Below are positions 26,948 to 36,492 of a stretch of 64,000 bases of DNA, in pieces. The notes below the pieces were generated by a model. It did no database searches. It was not told where the DNA came from and saw nothing but the letters and a program-made list of their open reading frames with translations. Origin of the DNA: Bacteroidota bacterium (GTDB taxonomy: Bacteria; Bacteroidota; Bacteroidia; Bacteroidales; Bacteroidaceae); NCBI GenBank assembly GCA_023425865.1, contig JAFABV010000092.1:1-64000 (forward strand). Reading direction: 5' to 3'. Position 1 is the first letter of the stretch; every line of letters starts with the position of its first letter. The translations under genes and the position numbers were made by a program.

Positions 26948-29236
26948 TTACTTGTATTTTTTTACACGAGCGTCGTTGATGGTTCCTTTCCAGTTCATGC
27001 CAAACGCAAAGTCGTAAGCATGTCCTTCACTATCAACATACGGTGTCATGTCGCGGGGTACATCTTCTTTTTGAGCCTCTACCGTGAACATATCTTTTGG
27101 AAACTGCATGGGTAGCAATCCCGATGGTTCGTGCTTACCGCTTACGATATCGAGCACAGCCTGTGCTTGTGTCTCAAAATCGATGATTACGGCATCAACC
27201 AATGGCTCTACTTCTGCCAGCACGCACGGCTTGAAGCATTTCACTGAGAGCACAACAGGCTTATTTCCCATCAACTTACGAGTATCGCTCACCAATTGTG
27301 CGTCGGAGGTATTGTAAGATGTGAACGATTTCCCTTTGTATGAACGGTTATCGCTCTTCTCGAAAGTATCGCCGCCGGCAATACTACTGTCGCGTGCTGT
27401 TGTGGCCGTATACTTTCCATACTGTAAAGAAATGGGCAAATAGCCATTACCTCCAGCAGCCACATCGTCATCGCTATAACCAGTTCCACCATTTGGACTC
27501 TCTATAAAGACCAGTGCGAAATCGGCTTCCATGGGATTGTCTACCACATGATAATAGCGTTTTACCAAATCCATGTTCACCGGGTACATTGTAGTGTCGG
27601 GTGCTTGAACACCCCACCAATCGGGCACGCCTTTCACAAAGCGTTTCGGCACATACACCTTGAGGCGTTTGTTTTGGAGTGGCAATACGCCGCCTTTATT
27701 CTTCAGCATCACGATACTCTTCAGCTGTGCCTCATAGCCTGCTTTCATATATTCTGAGCAACCCACGATACGCTGGCTCTCAGCAGGGTTGATGTAAGGA
27801 TTTTCAAACAGTCCGGTGCGGAAGATGTTAATCAAAAGGCGTATGGCAGACTGTTCGAATCGTTGACGTGCCGACAACGTCCCAAACTCATCTTTCCACA
27901 TTTGATACGCTTGGAGCACCGGCTGTTTATCGTTATTGCCGCCAAACTGGTCGACACCGGCCTTCAGTATTTCGTAATGACGCTGTGCCACGCTCAGGTT
28001 TTCTACGCCCCAGCACTTTCCCTCAAACTTTGAAACACCACTGACATCGGCTGTTATCATCCAATCGGTGCATACTACTCCATCGAAACCGTAGCGTTTG
28101 CGCAGCAAGTCGGTGATGATGTAACGGTTATAGCTGTTACCACGGTTTGAGCCTGAACCGCCATTCTGTTGATAAGATATGGTGTAATAAGGCATTACGC
28201 TGGCCGCCATCTGAGTGCCCCCTTGTAGTTTGAACGCCCCCTCGGTAAAGGGTAGCAACATGGTCTGAAGGTTATTACCTGGATAAACGGCGTACTTACC
28301 ATAATCGAAATGCGCATCTCGTCCTCCTTCTTCGGGACCGCCGCCAGGCCAGTGTTTCACCATCGCGTTAACACTGAACATGCCCCATCCGCCGTTATTG
28401 TCCTCACTCGACTGGAATCCGTCGCAATATGCACGTGCCATATCGACGGCAAGCGAGGGATCCTCGCCAAAGGTGCCGTTTACGCGGCTCCATCGAGGTT
28501 CGCTGGCCAGGTCTATCTGCGGAGAGAGTGCTGTGGCGATGCCCAACGCACGATATTCGTGTGAGGCTATAGAACCAAACTGTCTTACCACTGTAGGGTC
28601 GAATGTGGCAGCCAGCCCTAATTGTCCAGGCCAGAGAGAAATCTGTCCGCCAGCACCAGCATTGTATTCAGCGTTTACCGTTGCGCTGTTGCGTGGGTCA
28701 GAAGAGTTGTTGGCAGGAATGCCGTGCCCAATACCCTCACATAGAGCCTGAACATTGTTGTTCCACTCTGCAGCCACGGCAGGTGACTCCACGTGGGTGA
28801 TAAGCACATGTCGCAGATTGTCTTGTACCAGAAATTTGCGCTGTGCGTCGCTAATATCAGATACACGTGCGCCGCTCTTAGAGAACGGTTGTCCGTGATA
28901 AGTGCTCGAACCAAATCCAGATTCCGCTGCGGGGATAGACTGATGTGCACTGTAGAGCATCAATCCGGCAATTTCTTCGATTGATAACTGTCGTGCCAGA
29001 TCCTGGGCACGTTCACGTGCTGGCAGTCGCCAGTCCTCATAGGGGTCCAACTTACCGTTGCGGTTCAGGTCCTTGAACTTCAGTCCATCCTTATTAAGAA
29101 CCTTCACGCCCGACAGTTCAGAGTATCCCAGTGTGGGACCTCCCTTTTGCTTCACGATAGTATAAGTTTTTGTCTGTTGGGCTGCCAATGGTAGTGTGGT
29201 CATCCCAAGGAGCAATGCTGTTATGATATGTTTCAT
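26948..29236 (-). CDS. GH3 glycoside hydrolase (2), with EF-hand-like motif
   Basis: 762 aa, exported (signal peptide ending LPLAAQ). A calcium-loop-like segment DLNRNGKLDPYEDW lies at 56-69, common in Bacteroidales GH3 proteins. The TIM barrel has MVKHWPGGGPEEGGRDAHFD (about 292-311) and the nucleophile Asp391 (GVVCTDWMIT). The C-terminal alpha/beta domain (about 490-740) has SIVMLKNKGGVLPL and LPMQFPKDM, where the acid/base lies. There is no clear FnIII domain, so it is shorter than GH3 (1). Last gene of the minus-strand operon; its start overlaps the preceding stop by 4 bases. Confidence 0.92.
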   Translation of the reverse strand: MKHIITALLLGMTTLPLAAQQTKTYTIVKQKGGPTLGYSELSGVKVLNKDGLKFKDLNRNGKLDPYEDWRLPARERAQDLARQLSIEEIAGLMLYSAHQSIPAAESGFGSSTYHGQPFSKSGARVSDISDAQRKFLVQDNLRHVLITHVESPAVAAEWNNNVQALCEGIGHGIPANNSSDPRNSATVNAEYNAGAGGQISLWPGQLGLAATFDPTVVRQFGSIASHEYRALGIATALSPQIDLASEPRWSRVNGTFGEDPSLAVDMARAYCDGFQSSEDNNGGWGMFSVNAMVKHWPGGGPEEGGRDAHFDYGKYAVYPGNNLQTMLLPFTEGAFKLQGGTQMAASVMPYYTISYQQNGGSGSNRGNSYNRYIITDLLRKRYGFDGVVCTDWMITADVSGVSKFEGKCWGVENLSVAQRHYEILKAGVDQFGGNNDKQPVLQAYQMWKDEFGTLSARQRFEQSAIRLLINIFRTGLFENPYINPAESQRIVGCSEYMKAGYEAQLKSIVMLKNKGGVLPLQNKRLKVYVPKRFVKGVPDWWGVQAPDTTMYPVNMDLVKRYYHVVDNPMEADFALVFIESPNGGTGYSDDDVAAGGNGYLPISLQYGKYTATTARDSSIAGGDTFEKSDNRSYKGKSFTSYNTSDAQLVSDTRKLMGNKPVVLSVKCFKPCVLAEVEPLVDAVIIDFETQAQAVLDIVSGKHEPSGLLPMQFPKDMFTVEAQKEDVPRDMTPYVDSEGHAYDFAFGMNWKGTINDARVKKYK

Positions 29237-30885
29237 TTCTGAAAGATTTCTGGATAGTTAACGATGAAATAAACGGGCGTACAGCTCCACGCGTGACAGT
29301 AACTATTGAGCAGCGTGTAGCCATTGTAAGAGGAGAACAACTGATTGTCAGGCGAATAATATTCCCAGAAGGTGTCAGCCCCCAGACGCACCATGCCTCC
29401 CCAATATTGCTCTACATAATCGCGGGCTTCTTGCTTCATTCCACAATGCAACATGGCAGCAATGAGGAAGTGGGTGGCATAGGGTGTTCCGGGCTTGATG
29501 ACCGATGGATTATTCAGTACGTTGTGGATTGCTGTCACGGCTTCCTTTCTACTGATCAGATTGCCCAGCACAGCCCAAGTCGTTGCCGTGAACGACTGCT
29601 GACGGTCCTTGCCGCTCACTACAATCTGGTTTTTGGCATCCCAATAAGCCTTCCTGCCTGCTTTGCGCATACGCTTTGCCTGGTCGGCAAACGCAGAGAC
29701 TTCTGAAGATTTGCCCAGCTGCTGTGCGATATCGCATAGGCGGTCGATGACATAGGGCAAATACCCTTGGATGGCGGCATGAGTGTCGAGTGTGGTAGGA
29801 GCCCAGTCGAAGAAAACGATAGAGAATGGCATGCCTTTGAACTGATAATTGGTATTAGCATATAGCGACTGCTGGTTGACGGCTTCTTGCAATACGGCTT
29901 CAACTTGCCGACGTGCCACAGGCCATAAGTCGGCAACGGTGGCTCGGTCGGATGTTGCCTGGAGATAGTCAGCAAGGGTGAGCACATACGACAGCGCGTA
30001 ATCTACGAAAAACGTATGTTGCGCATGAGGATATGGATATTCAACCATATTGGAATAGAGTAATCCATTTTCCGGGTTGGCAAGTCCCGCGAGGAGATAG
30101 AGACAGCGTTTGGTTAAGTCGAACTGTTTATAGGAAGCGGAATTTGCCAGTGCTTGAAGGTAGAGGTCGCCCATCCAGAGTCGTTGGTCGCGCTTGGGAC
30201 CATCTTCGAATACCCCCTGCATACAGTCGCGTAAGGTGTTCTGTGACACGCGCACGATGTCTTTGAATATCTGCGGTGTACTTTCGGCCAAACGTGTATG
30301 TGAATCTGCGGCAGACGTGGTGGCCTGGAAAGTGATGCTGTCGAAACAAAAATCACTGTAGATGCTTGTGCCTATAGCCTCGATCTTCATATAGCGGGCA
30401 GCAATGCGACGGTTGAAAACAAACGTGCCGTCGTAGCCTACATCGCAGATAAAATCTTGCAACCATCCCCGGCTAAGACTTCCCGTGAAAGGCTCTATCG
30501 GCAGGGCGAGGTCGCTGGGAACCTCACCAAACGTTACCTTGAAGCGCAACATGGCATCCTGCATGCCTTCGATATCGCGTAACTTGAACTGAACGTGGCC
30601 GACGAGATGTTCGCCAAAATCAACAATAACCTCCTTTTTCTGCTTAAACGACTTGCTGTAGAGCTCGTTCAGTGAACCGCTCTCCACAGCCTTGTAGCCT
30701 TGGAAGGCTGTGGGGTCGGCAACAATCTCGACTTGTCGTAAGGGATGGTGTTCCGTGACGTTGAGCTTGGGTTTACATGCTTCGGCCTGTTGCATCCAGT
30801 GGTCTTGCTGGGCTTTGGTATAATATTGTGGGAATGCGCTGCACGCAATGCAAAGCAACATCCCAGTGAATATGTATTTTTTCAT
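29233..30885 (-). CDS. GH78-like alpha-L-rhamnosidase family protein
   Basis: 550 aa, exported (signal peptide ending SAFPQ). N-terminal beta-sandwich (about 50-200; VIVDFGEHLVGHVQFKL). Then an (alpha/alpha)6 barrel with GVFEDGPKRDQRLWMGDLYL (about 228-247), the counterpart of the GH78 D-x-PQRDERLGW general-acid loop, and TFWEYYSP near 508. It is shorter than classical GH78 enzymes (about 900 aa), lacking the N-terminal modules. The predicted reaction is release of terminal rhamnose. Together with two GH3 enzymes in the operon, a rhamnosyl-glucoside substrate is an inference. The ATGA overlap with GH3 (2) shows tight coupling. Confidence 0.82.
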   Translation of the reverse strand: MKKYIFTGMLLCIACSAFPQYYTKAQQDHWMQQAEACKPKLNVTEHHPLRQVEIVADPTAFQGYKAVESGSLNELYSKSFKQKKEVIVDFGEHLVGHVQFKLRDIEGMQDAMLRFKVTFGEVPSDLALPIEPFTGSLSRGWLQDFICDVGYDGTFVFNRRIAARYMKIEAIGTSIYSDFCFDSITFQATTSAADSHTRLAESTPQIFKDIVRVSQNTLRDCMQGVFEDGPKRDQRLWMGDLYLQALANSASYKQFDLTKRCLYLLAGLANPENGLLYSNMVEYPYPHAQHTFFVDYALSYVLTLADYLQATSDRATVADLWPVARRQVEAVLQEAVNQQSLYANTNYQFKGMPFSIVFFDWAPTTLDTHAAIQGYLPYVIDRLCDIAQQLGKSSEVSAFADQAKRMRKAGRKAYWDAKNQIVVSGKDRQQSFTATTWAVLGNLISRKEAVTAIHNVLNNPSVIKPGTPYATHFLIAAMLHCGMKQEARDYVEQYWGGMVRLGADTFWEYYSPDNQLFSSYNGYTLLNSYCHAWSCTPVYFIVNYPEIFQK

Positions 30886-30962
30886 TGTAGGTAAAGAAAG
30901 TACCTTCTACCCTGTTCACCGGAACAAGGCAGAAGGTGGAGTTATTAAGTATTAATCCTGAA

Positions 30963-32591
30963 TTACTTTTCAGTAGAACGCGCCATCTTTGCCTGAATAA
31001 ACTGGTCAATCTGACGGTAACGAGCCTCGACTTTGGCTGATCGGGCTTGCTTGCTGTCCACATCGATCATCATCACTGGTGGCACCTCACCATTATTATT
31101 ATAGGTGTCCCACTGAGGCAGGCCAAGACCGTTGGGGTTACCATACTTCACGAAGTTGATGTACATCTGCTGAAAAATCTCAGATACAGCATAGTCTTTT
31201 GCCGTCCAAGGGAATGCCGTATTGGTCGAGAGGTTGCCCATAGCATACTCTATATCGGTAGCGTGCAGCGCGGCAAGTGCCTCTGGCTCTTTGGGAGTAT
31301 CATCTGCCACATCGACGGTCCCCCCTGCCAAACCAGGTCGTTTGTTCTTTAGTTGCATGTTTGGCCGTGGATGGCAGTAAATATACCGATACACTGGTTT
31401 GGTACTGCTTTGTCTAACCATATCAGCCCATTTCCATGTGGCATAAGCAATGAAGTAATCGCCACCCAGTTCGTATCCAGGAAGCCCTAATATATCGGCG
31501 TCGGAATTGATGTCGTACAGACGGTAAATGGTTTCGGCATCGGTCCCAAAGAAGTTCTCTATCATGGGCGCGAACGTTTCTTTCGTTGGGGCTTTGCCTC
31601 CGGCAAAGACAGCCAAAGGCAATTCTCCGTTATTGTTTCCCAAGAGCGCTGGAACCTGAGCTTGTTCACCTCGTGCAATGGTGCTATCAGGTAGTTCGGT
31701 AAGAAATATTCCATCGATGCATTTTGTGCCTTCGGCAAACTTTCCGTCGTTGAGTTTCTCAAGCTCGTCGGCTGGAATGGAACGCATATCTTTCAATGTC
31801 TTCAGTTTGTTGCGCTTAGACCAGTCGGCTCCAATCTGTTCTGAAGCTTTCAACGAGATAGGGGCTGCATTACTGACCACAGCGCCGCTCGAACACATAT
31901 ACCCCCCGAGGAGATTACGTGTCAATGGAGAAACCGTGAGTGCACATACCGACTGTGAGCCTGCCGACTCGCCATTAATGGTAATACGTTTGGGATCGCC
32001 ACCAAAGGCAGCAATGTTGTCGTAAACCCAACGAATGGCCGCAGCCTGGTCAAGCCACCCTTGATTACCATTGCATCCCCCTTCTTTAGATAGCAATGGA
32101 TGTGAGAAGAATCCGAAAATGCCCTCACGATAGTTGGCTGTCACTACGATGATGCCACCTCTACGTGCAAGGCGTAGTCCTTGATAGCGTGCTTCAGAAC
32201 CACTGCCCGACGCAAGTCCGCCACCGTTAAAGTAGATGAGTACCGGCAGTTTATCGGCCGCACTGTGGGCAGGCGTCCATACATTCAGATACAGACAGTC
32301 TTCGCTCTGCTTTGGACCTTCGAAAACCATATCACCGAAGGCATTGTGCTGAATAGGGTCATTGCCAAACGCTTTTGCCATCCGAACGCCCGTCCAGGGT
32401 TTTACGGGTTGTGGCGCTTTCCAGCGCAATTCGCCTACTGGGGGTAACGCATATGGTATGCCCCGGTATATCTTGACGCCAGAAGAATCGACGCCTTCTA
32501 CTGTTCCGTCGCGGAAAGTAACCTGGGGACCATGTTGAGCCATCGCGCCCAACGAAAAGAACAATGTAAGGATCAAAAAGATTTTTTTCAT
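30963..32591 (-). CDS. Type-B carboxylesterase family protein
   Basis: 542 aa, exported (signal peptide ending SLGAMAQ). Alpha/beta hydrolase of the cholinesterase/carboxylesterase type: EDCLYLNVWTP (about 98-108), nucleophile Ser209 in INGESAGSQSV, and the catalytic acid within the central region. The oxyanion-hole HGGG is NGGG here (YFNGGGLASG), a variant. Such enzymes hydrolyse acyl or aromatic esters. In this operon it may remove ester substituents from a plant glycan or glycoside. 77 bases separate it from the GH78 gene. Confidence 0.9.
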   Translation of the reverse strand: MKKIFLILTLFFSLGAMAQHGPQVTFRDGTVEGVDSSGVKIYRGIPYALPPVGELRWKAPQPVKPWTGVRMAKAFGNDPIQHNAFGDMVFEGPKQSEDCLYLNVWTPAHSAADKLPVLIYFNGGGLASGSGSEARYQGLRLARRGGIIVVTANYREGIFGFFSHPLLSKEGGCNGNQGWLDQAAAIRWVYDNIAAFGGDPKRITINGESAGSQSVCALTVSPLTRNLLGGYMCSSGAVVSNAAPISLKASEQIGADWSKRNKLKTLKDMRSIPADELEKLNDGKFAEGTKCIDGIFLTELPDSTIARGEQAQVPALLGNNNGELPLAVFAGGKAPTKETFAPMIENFFGTDAETIYRLYDINSDADILGLPGYELGGDYFIAYATWKWADMVRQSSTKPVYRYIYCHPRPNMQLKNKRPGLAGGTVDVADDTPKEPEALAALHATDIEYAMGNLSTNTAFPWTAKDYAVSEIFQQMYINFVKYGNPNGLGLPQWDTYNNNGEVPPVMMIDVDSKQARSAKVEARYRQIDQFIQAKMARSTEK

Positions 32592-32644
32592 GTCGATTGT
32601 ATTTATTTTAGGTAAGCACGTAGTAAGGCAGTTACTTGCTTTAT

Positions 32645-34171
32645 TTATTTTACTGTGACTACTACTCTATGATAACGTGTCAATGGCATGGATGACACAT
32701 CTGTAGCCGAGAGAATGATATGGATGGTCTGTCCATGTTGCGCGTCCTTAGGCACGGTGAACTGTACGGTAGGAGAGGTTGTGCGCTTCAGCTCAACTGC
32801 TCTGGGATAAGTTCCTACATTGAACTGCCACCATTTCAGCAAAACCTTATTATCGTCAGGGTCTTTTACTGTTGCCTTAATGCTCACCAACTGTCCGGGC
32901 GCTACGGTGAGTTGTTCAGGCGCGGATATGACGGGCTCGTGATTGGCATCCTTGAAAGCAGGAGTAACTGCCCAAGTATAACGCGTAGCCAGGCCGTTCA
33001 TGTATGCTGGAAAGAAATCAAAATCGATGTAGGCGCTGTCTATTGCAGTCTGTGCTGTAGGATTGAAGTCGGCAGTGACGTTCTTGTCAGTGTGTACATC
33101 GCGCCCGTTCCATCCGCCCCACGAAGGGTCTTCATCTGCGCGCAGCCCATTATCGATGAGGTTGAGGAAAGAGTAGGTGTCACCCTCTCCAAGAAAAGAG
33201 CCTTTGGGTTCTGTGCCCAGCACACCATCTACGTATCCCAGCGCCTGCAACTCATCCTTGGTTTTGTTGGCCTCGCCAAAGCAGTCGCACACATCTCCCT
33301 TGACCAATTGTTTACCATCACCCCACACGCGTGTCTGCTCTCCCATAACACCTTTTGAAGAGACATTACTCCACATCCATTCTGGACTGTAATAAGGCTT
33401 CTCCTCGGACGAAGCGTTCAGCTGAGGGTAATAACTGATCTTTAGTTTGGTCTGACTACCCTTGAGTACAGTGACATCAGGCCACACGGGCTGTATATAA
33501 CAAGGATAAGAGCCATCCTGGTCGAGTGCCATGCATATTACGAGTTTCTGGCTTATTTTCTGCTTAAGCTGTACCCAGTCGGCATGTGAGCTATACGTTT
33601 CTTCAATAGATTTTAGTGCTCTGGCCAGTGTACTCGCTCCACCCCAAACAGCCACATAAAGCTTGCCTGGCACATTGTCGAGCAGACACTGCTTAATGAG
33701 ATCGCTGCCCGGAGTATCGTGAGTATAATCTCCTTCGAAGTCGATGTTGCCATAGCGAACGATGGATCTAAGGTATTCTGGCGTGGGATATCCCTCATGA
33801 TGCACTTTCAGGTTGTCATAACTTTGGGCATAGGCTTCCACCACAGCTTCTATATGTCCATTGCTCCAGCGCCATGTATCGCGGTATCCGAAATCTTTTT
33901 GCAGAAAACTGCTCTCTGTAACATGGCGGCGTTCGGCCGTACCGTTACCCTTCCAGTGATACCGACTGCTTGCGCATATCAGGCCGTCGACCTTGAAGTC
34001 GCATGAACGAAGCAGAAAATGAATCAGCGAGTTATTGTCATCGCATTCAGGGTCAGTCGTGATGATGATCCTTGGCTTGGGCTGTGCCGCCTGCCCGAAG
34101 ACAGGGTTCAGCAAGCCCAAGCATAATGCGAACAAACCAATATGCTGTTGTATGAATTTTAATGCAGACAT
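32645..34171 (-). CDS. DUF1593 (nucleoside-hydrolase-like) secreted protein
   Basis: 508 aa, signal peptide ending NPVFGQA. Residues about 30-330 form the DUF1593 domain: PRIIITTDPECDDNNSLIHF has the acidic DxECDD cluster that corresponds to the calcium-binding DxDxxxDD of inosine/uridine nucleoside hydrolases. LYVAVWGGASTLARALKSI is typical. The C-terminal part (about 400-508) is an Ig-like or cadherin-like beta domain (APEQLTVAPGQLVSIKATVK, GQTIHIILSATD). A role in cutting glycosidic bonds is likely but unproven for the family. Confidence 0.87.
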   Translation of the reverse strand: MSALKFIQQHIGLFALCLGLLNPVFGQAAQPKPRIIITTDPECDDNNSLIHFLLRSCDFKVDGLICASSRYHWKGNGTAERRHVTESSFLQKDFGYRDTWRWSNGHIEAVVEAYAQSYDNLKVHHEGYPTPEYLRSIVRYGNIDFEGDYTHDTPGSDLIKQCLLDNVPGKLYVAVWGGASTLARALKSIEETYSSHADWVQLKQKISQKLVICMALDQDGSYPCYIQPVWPDVTVLKGSQTKLKISYYPQLNASSEEKPYYSPEWMWSNVSSKGVMGEQTRVWGDGKQLVKGDVCDCFGEANKTKDELQALGYVDGVLGTEPKGSFLGEGDTYSFLNLIDNGLRADEDPSWGGWNGRDVHTDKNVTADFNPTAQTAIDSAYIDFDFFPAYMNGLATRYTWAVTPAFKDANHEPVISAPEQLTVAPGQLVSIKATVKDPDDNKVLLKWWQFNVGTYPRAVELKRTTSPTVQFTVPKDAQHGQTIHIILSATDVSSMPLTRYHRVVVTVK

Positions 34172-34188
34172 ATTTAATGGTATATGGG

Positions 34189-36459
34189 TTAGAAATTGAT
34201 ATGGGTAGCAAACTCAACCGTGAACGGACGTATGTAGCTTCCCGCCATCACGTAGTTCTTATACGCCGATACATCTTCGAGCAAGTCGGCTGCGCCAATC
34301 GAGCCTGAGCATCCTTTCTGATTGAAGAAGTTGATGACATTGACCGAGAAGTTGACATGCTTGTTCAGGTTGTAGTCTACACCGCCAAAGGTTTCCCACC
34401 GCCCGTTGAAATAGAGCGTATTGGTCTTGTTGATGTATTGCTTGCTTTGGTAGCGGAAGCTTGCCCATATACGGAACTTGCTGAACATATAGCTCGGGTC
34501 AAGTTCTATGATGGTCTTGCTTACACCAGTGGTGATCTTGTCTGAGAAATCGTAGCTCTTTGAGGTGCCATCAGAGAAATTGGCTGTCATGTTGAAGTTC
34601 TTGTACTTGGGGTTCTGCAAGGTAAGCAAGCCGTGGAAAGTGAATCCCTTGACAGGAGTGAGCACCACGTCTGTTGTTCATCCCATGGTCTGCACATCGT
34701 TGGTGATTGGAATAGTAACCACGTCTGAAGCGTCGTTAGGGTTGGTGAACTGGGTACGGCTCTTATAGTTGCTCTGGCTGATAAGTGATACTTGGGAAAC
34801 CAGTTTCATCCATGGAGTGTTATAGAAAATTCCGGCACGTCCTAAATGAATGTTCACGGCATCGAGCACAGGGGCGTATGGCCCTGCAAAGTCTTGAGAG
34901 TTGGGGTGTTGCATGGCGTACACATATTCAGCCAGCAATCCGAATCCATGACTGATGGTGTATCTTCCGCTCAATGTAGCGGCCGGATTCATCCACGTAT
35001 GACTGAAGGAGGTCAGCTTGCCTTTGTTCACGCTGTAATTGATAGTACGCACATTTTCCGCATAGGTAGGCGTCTGATCGGTGGCGTTGAGATATGCCAG
35101 AGCGTCCTCTCCACCAATAGAATAAAGTTCGGCGCGTACTCCAGCCGAGAGCGACAACCGATGGTTCACTTGCCAGTCATCGCTGGCATAAAGCGCAAAC
35201 TTGGTCTCGTGAGAGTCGTAGTACTCACCACCGGTGTTGGCGGCAAACTCCATCGTGCCATTATGAAGCAGCCAGGCAGGGTCGGCTTCAACGGTATGTG
35301 TCAGGATTCCGGTACTTGCCTTGATGCCCTGACGATCCCAGAAGATGTTGGCCCCCAGACGCCACTTGTGTGCCTGGTTGCCGCTCTTGCCGGTAAGCTC
35401 GGCCGTGGTGAGCCAATCGCGCTCGTAACCAATGTCTCTCAGCATGTATCGGCTGTTATAATAGCCTGTATACACATCGCCAGCCTTATGTCCATTGAAG
35501 TCATAGGCATAAGTATACCCAGAAGTGGCGGTGGCTTCGCCTACACCGGCAAGAGCCATAGTGGTATAATAAGAGTTGGCATAGTTGTACTTAGACACAA
35601 CGTTCAGATTCATGCCATTAAGAAATGTGTAGTTGAAGTTTGCCGTCACGGCATTGTTCATGGCATGTGTGCCGCCTACTCTGCTTATGGTCTTGGTTTC
35701 GCCGGTCATCACATCTACATAGGTTATCTGGCCGTTTCCTGGCAGGAAGCCATCGTGGCCGAGACTGAAGCCGTTAAACTCTTTGACACTGCCATCGCCA
35801 ACATAGATAAACGGACCATAGGCATCACTCATCGATTTGTTGTAAACATAACGATAGAAGATATTGAACTTGCCCCTGCCATTTGCCCAGATCTTGGACA
35901 GAGAGGCTTTGATGAGTCGCATATCGCTTGCATACTGCGCGTCGGCAAGTTTGTTCGACCCAGGGTCGTGGTTGATGTATGCGCCAATAGAATATCTCCA
36001 ACCTTTGGCAATGGGTCCCGCCAACGAGAGGTCGAAGGTCTGCTTGTTAAAGATGTTGGTCACATAATTGACATGTCCCTCGAATTTATCTCCGCCAACA
36101 CGTGTGTCCGACAAGACCGTGTAGTTCACTTGTCCGCTGGTGATGGCACTCTCACCCAGTGACATGAGTCCCATGCTGCCGTGCTGCGCGGTGCCTGTCC
36201 AATAAAGGAATGGCAGGCAGGGCCAAATGTTGTACGATACCGGCAGGCCATCTTCTTTGATGGCTGCTGACAGACTTGCTGGCAAGCCGATAGAGATTTG
36301 TCGGGGTTGGTTGTCGGCAGAGGCATTAAGCATTACGTTGCGGTTCTTCACCTCTTTGTTGTCGGGAACAGAGTCGCGGTCTGTCGGTGTCTGAGCCGTT
36401 ACTACCATGGGAAGTGTAGCCAATGCCATCATAGTGGCAGATAGTTTTTTGATGTTCAT
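34189..36459 (-). pseudogene. TonB-dependent receptor interrupted by one in-frame TGA
   Basis: The frame reads through 756 codons except for a TGA at 34680-34678, between ITNDVQTMG and TTDVVLTPVKGF. Trp (TGG) is a likely original codon. The 593-aa N-terminal part has a signal peptide (ending PMVVTAQ), a reduced plug region and beta-strands alternating with loops. The 159-aa C-terminal part carries the last strands and ends PFTVEFATHINF, as an outer-membrane barrel does. It lacks the CarboxypepD_reg-like and standard SusC features, and no SusD gene follows. Without the last strands the barrel should not assemble, unless TGA is read through or the base is a sequencing error. Confidence 0.8.
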
Positions 36460-36492
36460 AGAAATGGTTATTAATAGATTTGGGTAGATATA

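Noticed and set aside
34678..34680. TGA as a selenocysteine codon or recoded stop in the TonB receptor
   Set aside because: No SECIS-like structure was recognised, TonB receptors are not selenoproteins, and other genes in the window end normally with TGA.
34846..36162. 438-codon plus-strand ORF opposite the TonB receptor
   Set aside because: Antisense shadow. The receptor frame has the signal peptide and barrel pattern.
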